54,292 nucleotides of DNA from Planctomycetales bacterium (GCA_020426845.1 JAGQPF010000531.1:1-54292), one strand, 5' to 3'; shown: positions 8,595 through 16,058, counted from the first letter of the stretch. Translations and numbers: made by a program. Notes: generated by a model not told the origin, from the letters alone.

Positions 8595-8694
8595 GTTAAT
8601 ACTCCTCATTCAAGGCCCGCTGCGCTGCCGAGCGAATCGGCAACGCGCGGGCACGGTTGGCAATTGATGGCGCGATGCCGCAACAGGACTTGGG

Positions 8695-8919
8695 CTAGGA
8701 GCCCGCGCCTTCGATTTTGGTGGGGGTGAACGAAACGCGGTCGCCCTCCTTGAGGATCTGGTCGGACGCGCAGAGCTGGCGGTTGACGCGGATCAGGTAG
8801 TCGGACGACTTGGCGTCTCCCAGCTGACGCTGAAACAATTGGGCCACGGTGGTCCCCGGGTGGACGTCCAGGTAGTCGGCGAAGCCTGCGCCGTCATTGT
8901 TAATCACGAGAATCTTCAT
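8695..8919 (-). CDS. Ubiquitin-like beta-grasp protein (MoaD/ThiS type)
   Basis: A 74-residue protein from ATG 8919, with AGGA five bases upstream; a GTG immediately before it is an alternative. '[20 protein letters not shown]' forms the first hairpin, '[13 protein letters not shown]' the helix, and 'IRVNRQLC...[11 protein letters not shown]' the last strands. The 'L.EGDRV.F.P' segment is the MoaD/ThiS/PRTRC-C-like end of the fold. The C-terminus reads KIEGAGS, so it lacks a terminal Gly-Gly; removal of one residue would expose Gly-Ala-Gly, of two Gly-Ala. It precedes the E2-like gene by 100 bases. The 140 bases upstream (to 9062) hold no confident gene, although the Ubl frame stays open without a start codon. 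It is the likely tag of the cassette. Confidence 0.75.
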   Translation of the reverse strand: MKILVINNDGAGFADYLDVHPGTTVAQLFQRQLGDAKSSDYLIRVNRQLCASDQILKEGDRVSFTPTKIEGAGS

Positions 8920-9062
8920 CACGTTCCTTGGGGATTGGGAGAATCGGTACGGCCGGACTTCGCCCCGGGGACGGGCTCCGGCGTTGTTCGGAAAGTCTGC
9001 GACGTCGCCGACCGCGGCGTTGTCCGCTGCGCAGGTAGTAATGCCGGATGGCGCCGGTCCCC

Positions 9063-9269
9063 TTACGAGAACAACGGGTCATCGCACGGCTCGGGCAAGG
9101 AGTCATTGAAGCGACGGGACTCCAACTCGTCCCAGTCAATCACGCGGGGGTCCGACTCCTTGGTGAAGTCGCCGCCCCCTTCGGCCAACAGAAATCCCAG
9201 CCTCTTGACGATGGAGACGGACTCGCCGGTGGCGCGGGCCACGGCACGATACAGTTCGGTTTGCCTCAT
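9063..9269 (-). CDS. Small conserved plasmid/ICE-type hypothetical protein
   Basis: A 68-residue protein from ATG 9269 with GGAG eight bases upstream. '[20 protein letters not shown]' then '[10 protein letters not shown]' looks like a short helix-turn-helix-like segment, followed by an acidic tail ('[15 protein letters not shown]'). I recall short proteins of this form on plasmids and integrative elements, but no function is known to me. It is the first gene after the hairpin at 9307-9347 and therefore the first gene of the Ubl half of the operon; a regulatory role is conceivable. Confidence 0.6.
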   Translation of the reverse strand: MRQTELYRAVARATGESVSIVKRLGFLLAEGGGDFTKESDPRVIDWDELESRRFNDSLPEPCDDPLFS

Positions 9270-9306
9270 CGATAGTTCTCCGGAAGTTGAAAACAAGAAC
9301 GAAAAT

Positions 9307-9347
9307 GGCCCCGTTCGGACAACGCGATGGGTTGACCGAACGGGGCC
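9307..9347 (-). terminator. 12-bp perfect hairpin with U-rich tail inside the operon
   Basis: GGCCCCGTTCGG (9307-9318) pairs exactly with 9336-9347 across a 17-base loop. On the minus strand the stem is followed by ATTTTCGTTCTTGTTTTC, a U-rich tail. It sits between the stop at 9375 and the start at 9269. It could be an intrinsic terminator or attenuator that lowers expression of the Ubl/E2/JAB/E1 genes relative to the AAA genes. Confidence 0.6.
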
Positions 9348-9374
9348 GAAACGAGAAGACAAGTTGGCGTGGTG

Positions 9375-9635
9375 TTAGTCACCGGGCGGGGAGACCCAGT
9401 GGCGATTGAGCCACTGGGTCTCGGCCGCCAGCGCATCGCTGCGACGCGGAAATCGCCCAAGTCGAGGTCCACCCACCGGCGAAAGGTCGGCCACCCACTG
9501 CCCTTGCTCATCGGGCTCCACGTGCGAGCCGCGCGAGATCAACAGCGGTCCCAATGCGGACAGATCGATCACTTCGCTATAGAGGCAACGCACATCGCCG
9601 CGTCGTGGAATGTTCAGTTGCAGGGAGCCGCTCAT
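9375..9635 (-). CDS. Small conserved hypothetical protein
   Basis: An 86-residue protein whose ATG (9635) overlaps the stop of the preceding gene as ATGA, a clear sign of translational coupling. It contains 'RCLYSEVIDLSALGPLLISR', 'HVEPDEQGQWVADLSPVGGP' and 'FPRRSDALAAETQWLNRHW'. The pattern recalls short proteins carried on plasmids and other mobile elements, of unknown function. The Trp-rich, beta-then-helix layout suggests a compact single domain. Confidence 0.65.
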   Translation of the reverse strand: MSGSLQLNIPRRGDVRCLYSEVIDLSALGPLLISRGSHVEPDEQGQWVADLSPVGGPRLGRFPRRSDALAAETQWLNRHWVSPPGD

Positions 9636-10573
9636 CGGGGCGCTCTCAGAATGCGTCGGCGAGGCCGGTCCACGAGCAGACCGTCCAGCAGTGACTGAAC
9701 TCCGGAGAGTTGTGTGGCGACCTCTCTCCGCAGAGTGGCGTCGTCGCGCAGCTGTTGCGGCTGGACCGGATCGATGACTTGCTTGCATTGGGAGACCAGC
9801 GAGTCGAGTTGCTCGTTCGAGCGGATGTTGAGCGAGCGAAAACGGTCGAAGAACTCGCGCAGGTTGCCGACCGCCGTGTCGCGAAACACCTTCGGCGCGC
9901 CGTCCTCGTGCCCGCCGAGCCGCTCGGTCAAATGCGAGACGAGTTGGGATAGCTCGTCGATGAACGCCTGCTCCGCCAACTGCACCGCCTCGTCGAAACG
10001 AGCCTGCACGCGTCGACACTCCTGTTCATAGAGTTCGGGATTCAACTGTTGCAGGTAGGACGGCGGCTCAACACCGGGAAAGTCCCACGACACCTCGAAC
10101 ATTCCTTGCAGCGACGACGGGTAGTCGGACTCGCAATAGAGACTGCCCAGCCGTTGGCGCGCCGCCTGCTTGAGCGAGTCGTAGTGCCGATCGAGCTGCG
10201 TGACGGCTTCGGCCAGCTCCTCGCGAAAGGCGGTCATTTGGCATTGAAACACGTCCAACGCATCCTGACGGAGCAAGCGAATGCCGGGCTCCGGATAGGG
10301 CAAGCTGAGCGACGTCCAGTACGAACGGGCTCGTCCACGCACGGACGACACCGCTTTGAAGTGGGGATGGCGCGTGTCGAGCAACTTCTTGCCGGCGCTG
10401 AGGAATTGGCCCTCCGCGCCGAACGACTCGGCTGCCTGCGACCTTTGCGCCGTCGACAGCGTTTTGCGCGTGCCCAGCCACATGAAGCTGACCCGCGTGG
10501 CGCACATGGTCGCGCGCAGCCGCCGGGCGGGGCCGACAAGCTCCTCCGGCGACAAATAGCTGGTTGCGGTCAT
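9632..10573 (-). CDS. DUF3150-like coiled-coil protein
   Basis: 313 residues from ATG 10573 (GGAG six bases upstream). It begins 'MTATSYLSPEELVGPARRLR', followed by 'VSFMWLGTRKTLS', long helical stretches ('FREELAEAVTQLDRHYDSLK', 'RVQARFDEAVQLAEQAFIDE') and 'CESDYPSSLQGMFEVSWDFP'. The arrangement (a 'W.GTRK' start, a 'YPS...F.V.W' middle and paired helices) resembles DUF3150, a family found beside AAA ATPases on mobile elements; the match is by memory and tentative. It follows the AAA gene by 26 bases, so it may be its partner or client adaptor. Confidence 0.55.
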   Translation of the reverse strand: MTATSYLSPEELVGPARRLRATMCATRVSFMWLGTRKTLSTAQRSQAAESFGAEGQFLSAGKKLLDTRHPHFKAVSSVRGRARSYWTSLSLPYPEPGIRLLRQDALDVFQCQMTAFREELAEAVTQLDRHYDSLKQAARQRLGSLYCESDYPSSLQGMFEVSWDFPGVEPPSYLQQLNPELYEQECRRVQARFDEAVQLAEQAFIDELSQLVSHLTERLGGHEDGAPKVFRDTAVGNLREFFDRFRSLNIRSNEQLDSLVSQCKQVIDPVQPQQLRDDATLRREVATQLSGVQSLLDGLLVDRPRRRILRAPR

Positions 10574-10599
10574 ATCTTTCTCCGTGTGAAGGAAACGAG

Positions 10600-12096
10600 T
10601 CAATTGGCGGACGGGTCGGCGTCGATCGTCGCCCGCCTTCTGCGGCCGGCGCGGCGGTTGTAAATGCCCGAGTGATCGGCCGAGAGACAGCGTCCGCTGG
10701 CCCAACTGCGCAATCGCTGCACCGACTCGGCGGCGGTGACGGCCACGGGCGCAATATTGCTCGCCGCCTGCGCCAAGGGCACATCCAGCAACGCGGCCAG
10801 GCGGCAACAGGAGCGGATCTCCGCTCCGGTCCAGTCGGTGTCGGCGGGCAGCGGCTGCCGATGATCGACTTCAAACTCGCTGCAGTACATCCGCCAGATT
10901 GCCTGCCGTTGCGGGCTGCCGGGCAAGTCGAGAAAGAACAGGCCGTCGAAGCGTTCGGCCCGCGACAGCTCCGGCGGCAGCTTCGTCACATCATTCGCCG
11001 TACAGACGACGAACACATCCGACGTATGGTCGTTGAGCCATGACAGCAGTGCGCCGAACATGCGCGCCGAAACGCCGCTGTCCGACTGGCCCGATCCGGC
11101 GACTCCGCCGAGCGCCTTCTCCAGTTCGTCGACGAACAGCACCGCGGGCTCCATGGCGTCAACGATCCGCAGCGCCCGTCGCGTTCGCTCCTCGGTCTGC
11201 CCCACCAGCGAGCCCATCAACGAGCCAACGTCCAGTGTCAGTGTGGGCCGCCCGGTTTCGTTGCCCAGCGACTTGGCGAAGGCGCTCTTGCCCGTGCCCG
11301 GCACCCCGAGCAGCAGGATGCCGCGCGGACGAACCCGGCGGGAGCCGGCGGGCCGCGGACGTAGCGCCCGAAGGCAGAAGGCCTTGAGCGACTCCAAGCC
11401 ACCCAGTTGTGCGAAGGACTCGTCTCCCCGATGCAGCGAGAGCAGGCCGCTCTTGAGCAATGCCTGCGATTTCATTTCGCAGATCGACGACGGCTCGAGG
11501 CGGCCATGACGGACCAGCGAGAGGCTGAAGGCGCCTTCGGCTTCGTATCGCGTCAGACCGCAGGCCGCGTCCAGCACTCGCTGTAACGACTCGCCTTCCG
11601 GAAGTTCGTCGGCTTCGGTCGCGACGCCGCGAGCGATCTCCTCGATCTGGGCGCGGTCGGGAAGCTCGTGCTCAATGCAGATGAACAGTTTCTGCAACTC
11701 GACGGGGATGTCCACCAGCGGTGAGAGCACCACCAGGAAGGACCGACGGCTCTTGCCCTCGACAATCTGCCTTGCCACCGCCTGCACCACTTCGGCCGAT
11801 CCGAGAAATCGGTGGAAATTGATCAGCGCCAACAATGTGGGGCGTTCCCCGTCGGCCATCGCTCCGAGTGTGCATACGGCGGCCACCGGGTCGATGGCGG
11901 CCGCCTCATGCGAAACGTCCATCTGGGCATCGACGTGCGACAGCCCCGTGCCGATGGCCCACGTGGCCAGTTGCCACTGCTCGGCATGACAGAGCTGCGC
12001 GATTTCGCGCAGCGCTTCGTCGTGCTCATGACTTTGAATCCAGATACCCGCGAAGCACGCGCGAACGTGCTCGGCCATCTGCTGTGAAAGGGTCAT
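10600..12096 (-). CDS. Ycf46-like AAA+ ATPase
   Basis: 498 residues from ATG 12096 (AAGGAG ten bases upstream). The N-terminal ~210 residues form a separate domain ('IWIQSHEHDEALREIAQLC', 'WAIGTGLSHVDAQ'), as in the Ycf46 family. The AAA domain follows: Walker A GVPGTGKS (264-271), Walker B 'LFVDELEKAL' (from ~320), and an arginine-finger segment 'SRAERFDGLF' (from ~378). AAA+ proteins remodel or unfold substrates using ATP. In cyanobacteria and plastids Ycf46 and Ycf35 (DUF1257) are linked, and the DUF1257 and DUF2997 genes lie directly upstream here, supporting the assignment. In this context it could unfold tagged proteins or act in element replication or maintenance; this is inference. 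Confidence 0.85.
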   Translation of the reverse strand: MTLSQQMAEHVRACFAGIWIQSHEHDEALREIAQLCHAEQWQLATWAIGTGLSHVDAQMDVSHEAAAIDPVAAVCTLGAMADGERPTLLALINFHRFLGSAEVVQAVARQIVEGKSRRSFLVVLSPLVDIPVELQKLFICIEHELPDRAQIEEIARGVATEADELPEGESLQRVLDAACGLTRYEAEGAFSLSLVRHGRLEPSSICEMKSQALLKSGLLSLHRGDESFAQLGGLESLKAFCLRALRPRPAGSRRVRPRGILLLGVPGTGKSAFAKSLGNETGRPTLTLDVGSLMGSLVGQTEERTRRALRIVDAMEPAVLFVDELEKALGGVAGSGQSDSGVSARMFGALLSWLNDHTSDVFVVCTANDVTKLPPELSRAERFDGLFFLDLPGSPQRQAIWRMYCSEFEVDHRQPLPADTDWTGAEIRSCCRLAALLDVPLAQAASNIAPVAVTAAESVQRLRSWASGRCLSADHSGIYNRRAGRRRRATIDADPSAN

Positions 12097-12175
12097 TTTT
12101 GAATTGCTCCTTGGGTTTTCCTTAGGGGGTAACACGTTGCTCGGCTTCTCCCGGTCCGGATCGTCCAACGGGAGG

Positions 12176-12370
12176 TCACACCTCCCGTTCCAGTTGCCGG
12201 GTCGAACGGGAAGTCGTGCTGTGAAAGTCGGCCGTGAGCGACTCGGACACGACCTTGCCCAAGGCCTCCTCAAGAAAGCGGCTGGCAGGCCGGCACTGGT
12301 TGCCGACAAAGCCGAGCGTCCGAACTCGCGTTTCACCTTGAGGCGAGACGACAATTTCAATCGTTTTCAC
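12176..12370 (-). CDS. DUF2997 family protein
   Basis: A 64-residue protein starting at GTG 12370 that overlaps the DUF1257 stop as GTGA, with GGAGAAGG just upstream, so it is translationally coupled. 'MKTIEIVVSPQGETRVRTLG', then 'GNQCRPASRFLEEALGKVVS' are the family hallmarks: a beta hairpin followed by 'C..AS.FLE.ALG'. DUF2997 occurs next to DUF1257/Ycf35 in cyanobacteria and on phages and plasmids. Its function is unknown; the small alpha/beta form suggests a cofactor or adaptor of the AAA protein encoded next. Confidence 0.75.
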   Translation of the reverse strand: MKTIEIVVSPQGETRVRTLGFVGNQCRPASRFLEEALGKVVSESLTADFHSTTSRSTRQLEREV

Positions 12371-12735
12371 GTGCCTTCTCCGACGAAAATGGTGAGACGA
12401 ATCGAGCCGTCCGGGAGTAGTTGCTCCGTCACGGAGTGGCCATGGCGTCTGGCCTCTCGTTTGGCCTTTTCACACGCGTAGGCTTGCAGCAGGCTGTCCA
12501 GCTCTTGCCGGTCGCCCCACTGGCCCTCGTAGTCGTCCAAACGCACCTGTCCGTTGTCGGTGTCGCAGACGACGGGATACTTCCAGCCGGGCAGATGAAC
12601 GCACCATCCGGTGGCCTCGCCGCCGAAGAGCCGCGTCGTTTCGTGCACCGGCGCGGCCAAGCCGAGGCGAGCACAAGCGTCGCCGAGCGCCGCGGGATCG
12701 CGCACCTCGGTTGCAATGGTGACAATGTGAGACAT
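12367..12735 (-). CDS. DUF1257 (Ycf35-like) protein
   Basis: 122 residues from ATG 12735 with GGAG eight bases upstream. 'MSHIVTIATEVRDPAALGDA' at the N-terminus, 'WCVHLPGWKYPVVCDTDNGQ' in the middle and 'AKREARRHGHSVTEQLLPDG' near the C-terminus match the DUF1257/Ycf35 pattern closely, and the length is typical. Biochemical function is not established. The order DUF1257-DUF2997-AAA(Ycf46-like) is a recurrent module and is intact here. Confidence 0.85.
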   Translation of the reverse strand: MSHIVTIATEVRDPAALGDACARLGLAAPVHETTRLFGGEATGWCVHLPGWKYPVVCDTDNGQVRLDDYEGQWGDRQELDSLLQAYACEKAKREARRHGHSVTEQLLPDGSIRLTIFVGEGT

Positions 12736-12781
12736 TGGCAGTGCTCCGATTTATTGGGGTGAATGGCGAACACCGAAAGTC

Positions 12782-13345
12782 TCAAGCGGGGTCCGCCGGG
12801 TCGACGCTTGGCAATCCTGCGCGGGCAGCGCTGAGTCCAATTCGTTGGCGTTTTCGGCGGGGCAGCAGAATGGGGTGCTCCGCGATGACATCATCCAGTA
12901 GCAGCCGAGCAACGGCCTGGTCGTCGGCGGGCTCCTCCCGACGCGACAACAGCAGCCAACAGACCGCCACCGGCAACAGGCAGCCCAGCAGCCACCCCAT
13001 GTCGTAGAGCGCGGCGGCCACCAGAGAGTCCCAACGGCGTTGGGCTGCCAGATCCTGCCGTTCGCGATCCAGTACGTCGCGTTGGCGTCCCACCTCCACG
13101 CGCTCGGCGTGCATCTCCCGATGCAGTGTCGCGATCTCCTTGCGCGATTGAGCGTCGGCTTCGACAAGACGCTTGGACCCTGCCGCCACCTCCCGGTGCA
13201 GTTGGCTCGCATTGCGGTTTTGCTCGGTCTGTTGGGCCAGGTGCCGTTCGGCCATTGCGGCCAAGCGTTTGTCCTTGTCGCATCCGATGAGCGTCAACAT
13301 CAATGTCACCGCAAGCAACCGGGCAGCACTCCGTGAACTAAACAT
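12782..13345 (-). CDS. Coiled-coil lipoprotein with C-terminal membrane segment
   Basis: 187 residues from ATG 13345 (GGAGG five bases upstream). The N-terminus 'MFSSRSAARLLAVTLMLTLI' followed by Gly-Cys is a lipoprotein signal with a lipobox (LIGC). Residues ~25-115 are a long charged coiled coil ('RHLAQQTEQNRNASQLHREV'), then a hydrophobic segment 'MGWLLGCLLPVAVCWLLL' and a basic tail. It overlaps the end of the preceding small membrane gene by 8 bases. Proteins with this layout (lipid anchor, coiled coil, membrane segment) resemble spanin-like or entry-exclusion proteins of phages and conjugative elements, but that is only an analogy. Confidence 0.6.
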   Translation of the reverse strand: MFSSRSAARLLAVTLMLTLIGCDKDKRLAAMAERHLAQQTEQNRNASQLHREVAAGSKRLVEADAQSRKEIATLHREMHAERVEVGRQRDVLDRERQDLAAQRRWDSLVAAALYDMGWLLGCLLPVAVCWLLLSRREEPADDQAVARLLLDDVIAEHPILLPRRKRQRIGLSAARAGLPSVDPADPA

Positions 13346-13475
13346 GGTTCCTCCAGCGTTGGATGAGTCTTCGTAAGATCTCCTGCAAAGCAAGCCGCAA
13401 GCGTCGCTCTTTCAGCAGCGCCACAACGGTCAACAGCAGGGCCATGGAAACAAAGGTCAGGACGACAAGGGTCAT
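13338..13475 (-). CDS. Small single-span membrane protein
   Basis: A 45-residue protein from ATG 13475 with GAGGGAG close upstream: 'MTLVVLTFVSMALLLTVVAL' forms a membrane span and the rest is a strongly basic amphipathic helix ('KERRLRLALQEILRRLIQRW'). It overlaps the lipoprotein gene by 8 bases, so they are probably co-translated. A longer frame reaches 13604 but has no ribosome binding site and would overlap the upstream gene. Function unknown; a membrane-inserting partner of the lipoprotein is plausible. Confidence 0.5.
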   Translation of the reverse strand: MTLVVLTFVSMALLLTVVALLKERRLRLALQEILRRLIQRWRNHV

Positions 13476-13512
13476 AGGCTCCCTCTTGAGGTCGTTGAGC
13501 TGGCCGCGGAGG

Positions 13513-13806
13513 TTAGTACTCCTCGGGCAGCAGAATCGTGGTGGCGCGGCGGAACCCCGAGCCGTCTTCGGCCTCGGTGATGATCCAGATTCGTCGGCCG
13601 TCACTCAGTGCGTAAGCAGACAGCAGGCGAGAGCCTTCAACGAGCGCCAGCTCGTTGGCTTGGGCGTCTTCGGCGGGAACTTCTCCCCAATCGCAAGCGA
13701 CATGACGAGATAGAAACTGCTCCGGGAGTGAGCCGTTGTCTCCCAACGCCTTAAGCGCGCCGGGGGTGGCGACGAGTTGTCCCGGGTGGAACCGCGAATG
13801 CGTCAT
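13513..13806 (-). CDS. Plasmid-type conserved hypothetical protein
   Basis: 97 residues from ATG 13806. 'FHPGQLVATPGALKALGDNG', 'FLSRHVACDWGEVPAEDAQA', 'NELALVEGSRLLSAYALSDG' and 'RIWIITEAEDGS...TTILLPEEY' form a strongly patterned sequence that I recognise as a conserved protein found widely on plasmids and integrative elements, often near PRTRC or replication genes. Its function has not been established to my knowledge. It is among the first genes of the run after the recombinase and is a useful marker that this block came from a mobile element. Confidence 0.7.
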   Translation of the reverse strand: MTHSRFHPGQLVATPGALKALGDNGSLPEQFLSRHVACDWGEVPAEDAQANELALVEGSRLLSAYALSDGRRIWIITEAEDGSGFRRATTILLPEEY

Positions 13807-13809
13807 GAT

Positions 13810-13959
13810 TCAGGCCCTCTCCCTGTCGGGCTTGTTGGATTGAGTGGGACGCGTCTGTGGGCCGGCGGTTTGCGCGAGATGCCGGACGACGGCATTGGCA
13901 AGAATGCGCAGCAACTTCCGCAAGGGATCTCGAGTTTCAGGCCGTGAGTTGGGAGGCAT
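13810..13959 (-). CDS. Possible 49-residue leader-type ORF
   Basis: ATG 13959 has GGAG six bases upstream and opens a 49-codon frame (MPPNSRPETRDPLRKLLRIL and on) that stops four bases before the next ATG (13806). It is basic, with one amphipathic helix. A longer frame reaches 14160 but would run through the recombinase terminator and 3' end. It may be a real first gene of the operon or a chance frame. Confidence 0.4.
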   Translation of the reverse strand: MPPNSRPETRDPLRKLLRILANAVVRHLAQTAGPQTRPTQSNKPDRERA

Positions 13960-13996
13960 CGCTGCTCCAGTTGCAGTTGAGTGGGCGCATAAAAGA

Positions 13997-14023
13997 GCCT
14001 CGCCACTCTTGCGAGTGCGAGGC
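13997..14023 (-). terminator. Intrinsic terminator after the recombinase gene
   Basis: On the minus strand GCCTCGC-ACTC pairs with GAGT-G-GCGAGGC (one bulged G) over a GCAA loop, followed by TCTTTT. It lies 26 bases after the recombinase stop (14049) and separates that gene from the downstream operon. Confidence 0.65.
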
Positions 14024-14048
14024 GCGAAGGGGGAGGAAGGAAACGGAG

Positions 14049-16004
14049 TTAGACGGGCAAACGGTGCGGGAAACCTTGCAATGGCGAGAAAACATAGCGC
14101 GCATGCAAATGTCGTCGTAGTTTGAGCATGTCGTTGGGCGGCGCAACGACCGGCAGCCAAGGACTGTCAATGCCGCGACGGTCCATTTCGCGTTGCAGCG
14201 ATGCTGCACGTTGGGCGGCGGTGGTTGTGATCCTCAAACGTTCCGCCACCCGCCGCTCGGAGATTCCTTGGCCACGCATTTGCACGACCTGTTCACGGTA
14301 CAGTTCCCTTTGAGGGGGAACGAATAGATCCACCGAAAAGGTGGTCGAGAGCCGCTGCTTCACCACCTCAAGGTCCGTGCGCGGTACAAGACTCGTCGCA
14401 GAGAACGTAGCGACGGAGCGGAGGTAGATCGCGCCGCCATCGCAGAGCCGAATGGGAAACACGAGGATCGAGGGCAGCAACTCTCGCAAGAGCTGTGAAA
14501 ACTGGTGCGAGTCCCGACTAAGCCGTGTGAACTCTCGCCTTGCCAACTCCTTCACTTCATCCATCGAAGGAAGCCGAATCGTGGGCCGGGGCGCCGAGAT
14601 GATCTGGTTACGCTGCCACTGGAGTTCCGCATTGCGCCGTTCCAGCCGCTGGAGTTCCGTCCGCAACGCCATTGACGTGCCGACCTCGCGCAAGACAGAG
14701 ATGATGTTGTTGGTTCCTCGTGCGATCTTAGCCAATTCCGCGTCGATCTCTTCCAGCTTGGAGGAACGTTGAGCTTGGTTGTTTGCAAACTCCTCCTGCA
14801 TCATGTCTTGGAACTCCGGCTCGAAGGCGGGAAGACTTTCGATGACACGGAAGATGGCGCAGCCGAAGCGTTCCCGAGCCAGATTTTCGTCAACTGTGAA
14901 AGCATTCCAGCACTTGTATTCGCGGGCCCCTGAGCACATCAGGTGATCCCTCTGGCCGTGGCCGCCAAACACGTAGGCCCGGCCACAAATCCCGCAGCGA
15001 ATAGACTGTCCGGGAAACCGAGTCCGCTTCTTGGGCTGAAGATAAAGAGGGTCGTCGCGGGGGTCTTCCGCTCGCCTAAACTTTCGATTGCGTTGATCCA
15101 GTTTCGCAACGACGTGGTCGTAGTAAGCCTCGTCGAAGTACGCGAGGTGTGGAACGGGCCGGGTGAGAAGATCCTCCGGAGCGGCCTTTTCGGAACGGTA
15201 CTTGCCGGTCTTGTTGTTTCGCCGGGTTTGTCGCTTGTTGCGAAAGCGGACCCCTTTGAGGAGCCAGTTGTGGGTGATACGCGTGACCATTTGGCAGGTC
15301 CACTTCTCCTGGCGGCAATAGGGGCCAGTTGGAGCGCCCTGCTCGTTGAGCCAGTCCGCGATCTCTGAGTAGCTGGCATCGTCCTCGTCCAGTTTGCGGA
15401 ACCATTCCTTGAGGATCGCCTCGCATGCCGGATCCTTCTCCAGGTCCTCGTCTCCCTTGGCCCCGAGCGGCTTACGGTAACCAAAGATCGGCAGCGCCAG
15501 AGCGCCGCCGTGGTTGAAGCGATTGCGATGAGTCCGCTTGATTCGATCGGAGGTGTCGCGATTGGAACGCTCGTGGTGCCATGAGGAAAAGATGGAGCGG
15601 TCCTGCCATCCCGATGTCGCCGTGTCCACGCCGTCGTTCAGGGCAATCAGCCGCACGTCGTGGTCGACGCAGTGTTCACCGAAGAGGTGAGCATGGACGC
15701 GGCGAGCGATTCGTCCCAGATCCTCGGTGAGCACCAGGTCGTAATTGCCCGATGCAACGAGGTCATTGAGCTGGGAAAACTCTTCTCGCTCCAGTGACTC
15801 TCCGCTGCCGCTGCCGGCAACCACCTCCACCTCGTAGGGCAAGTCGGTGTGTTCTTCGATCCACCTTCGGTGCTCCGCCTCCTGGTCGCCCAGCGACCGT
15901 TCGTCTTGCTTGCCGGGCCTTGGATCACTGACCCGGCAGGCGATCACGATTCGCAACGTGCGCCCATCTCGAGGGGCCAAGGGGGGATTCAAAAACGCAA
16001 TCAT
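14049..16004 (-). CDS. Large serine recombinase
   Basis: 651 residues from ATG 16004, preceded by AGGAGG at seven bases; the longer frame to 16058 is not needed. The resolvase domain has the catalytic Ser26 in 'IVIACRVSDPRPGKQDERSL', the 'NYDLVLTEDLGRIARR' helix and 'HCVDHDVRLIALNDGVDT'. The recombinase domain follows ('FGYRKPLGAKG', 'EIADWLNEQGAPTGPYC') and a zinc ribbon ('RCGICGRAYVFGG...MCSG' with a later Cys). A coiled coil (~residues 430-490) and a C-terminal helix-turn-helix ('ISERRVAERLRITTTAAQRA') complete it. These enzymes integrate and excise phages and integrative elements. Its place at one end of a run of plasmid-type genes suggests it mobilises the block 5.7-16 kb. Confidence 0.9.
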   Translation of the reverse strand: MIAFLNPPLAPRDGRTLRIVIACRVSDPRPGKQDERSLGDQEAEHRRWIEEHTDLPYEVEVVAGSGSGESLEREEFSQLNDLVASGNYDLVLTEDLGRIARRVHAHLFGEHCVDHDVRLIALNDGVDTATSGWQDRSIFSSWHHERSNRDTSDRIKRTHRNRFNHGGALALPIFGYRKPLGAKGDEDLEKDPACEAILKEWFRKLDEDDASYSEIADWLNEQGAPTGPYCRQEKWTCQMVTRITHNWLLKGVRFRNKRQTRRNNKTGKYRSEKAAPEDLLTRPVPHLAYFDEAYYDHVVAKLDQRNRKFRRAEDPRDDPLYLQPKKRTRFPGQSIRCGICGRAYVFGGHGQRDHLMCSGAREYKCWNAFTVDENLARERFGCAIFRVIESLPAFEPEFQDMMQEEFANNQAQRSSKLEEIDAELAKIARGTNNIISVLREVGTSMALRTELQRLERRNAELQWQRNQIISAPRPTIRLPSMDEVKELARREFTRLSRDSHQFSQLLRELLPSILVFPIRLCDGGAIYLRSVATFSATSLVPRTDLEVVKQRLSTTFSVDLFVPPQRELYREQVVQMRGQGISERRVAERLRITTTAAQRAASLQREMDRRGIDSPWLPVVAPPNDMLKLRRHLHARYVFSPLQGFPHRLPV

Positions 16005-16058
16005 CTCGATACCTCCTGTGGAGGAATCGAGCCGCACCTGATTGGCACAGTGGGCCAA

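Noticed and set aside
8900-9139. 79-codon minus-strand ORF upstream of the Ubl
   Set aside because: Arg-rich shadow composition, and it overlaps the 3' end of the 9063-9269 gene.
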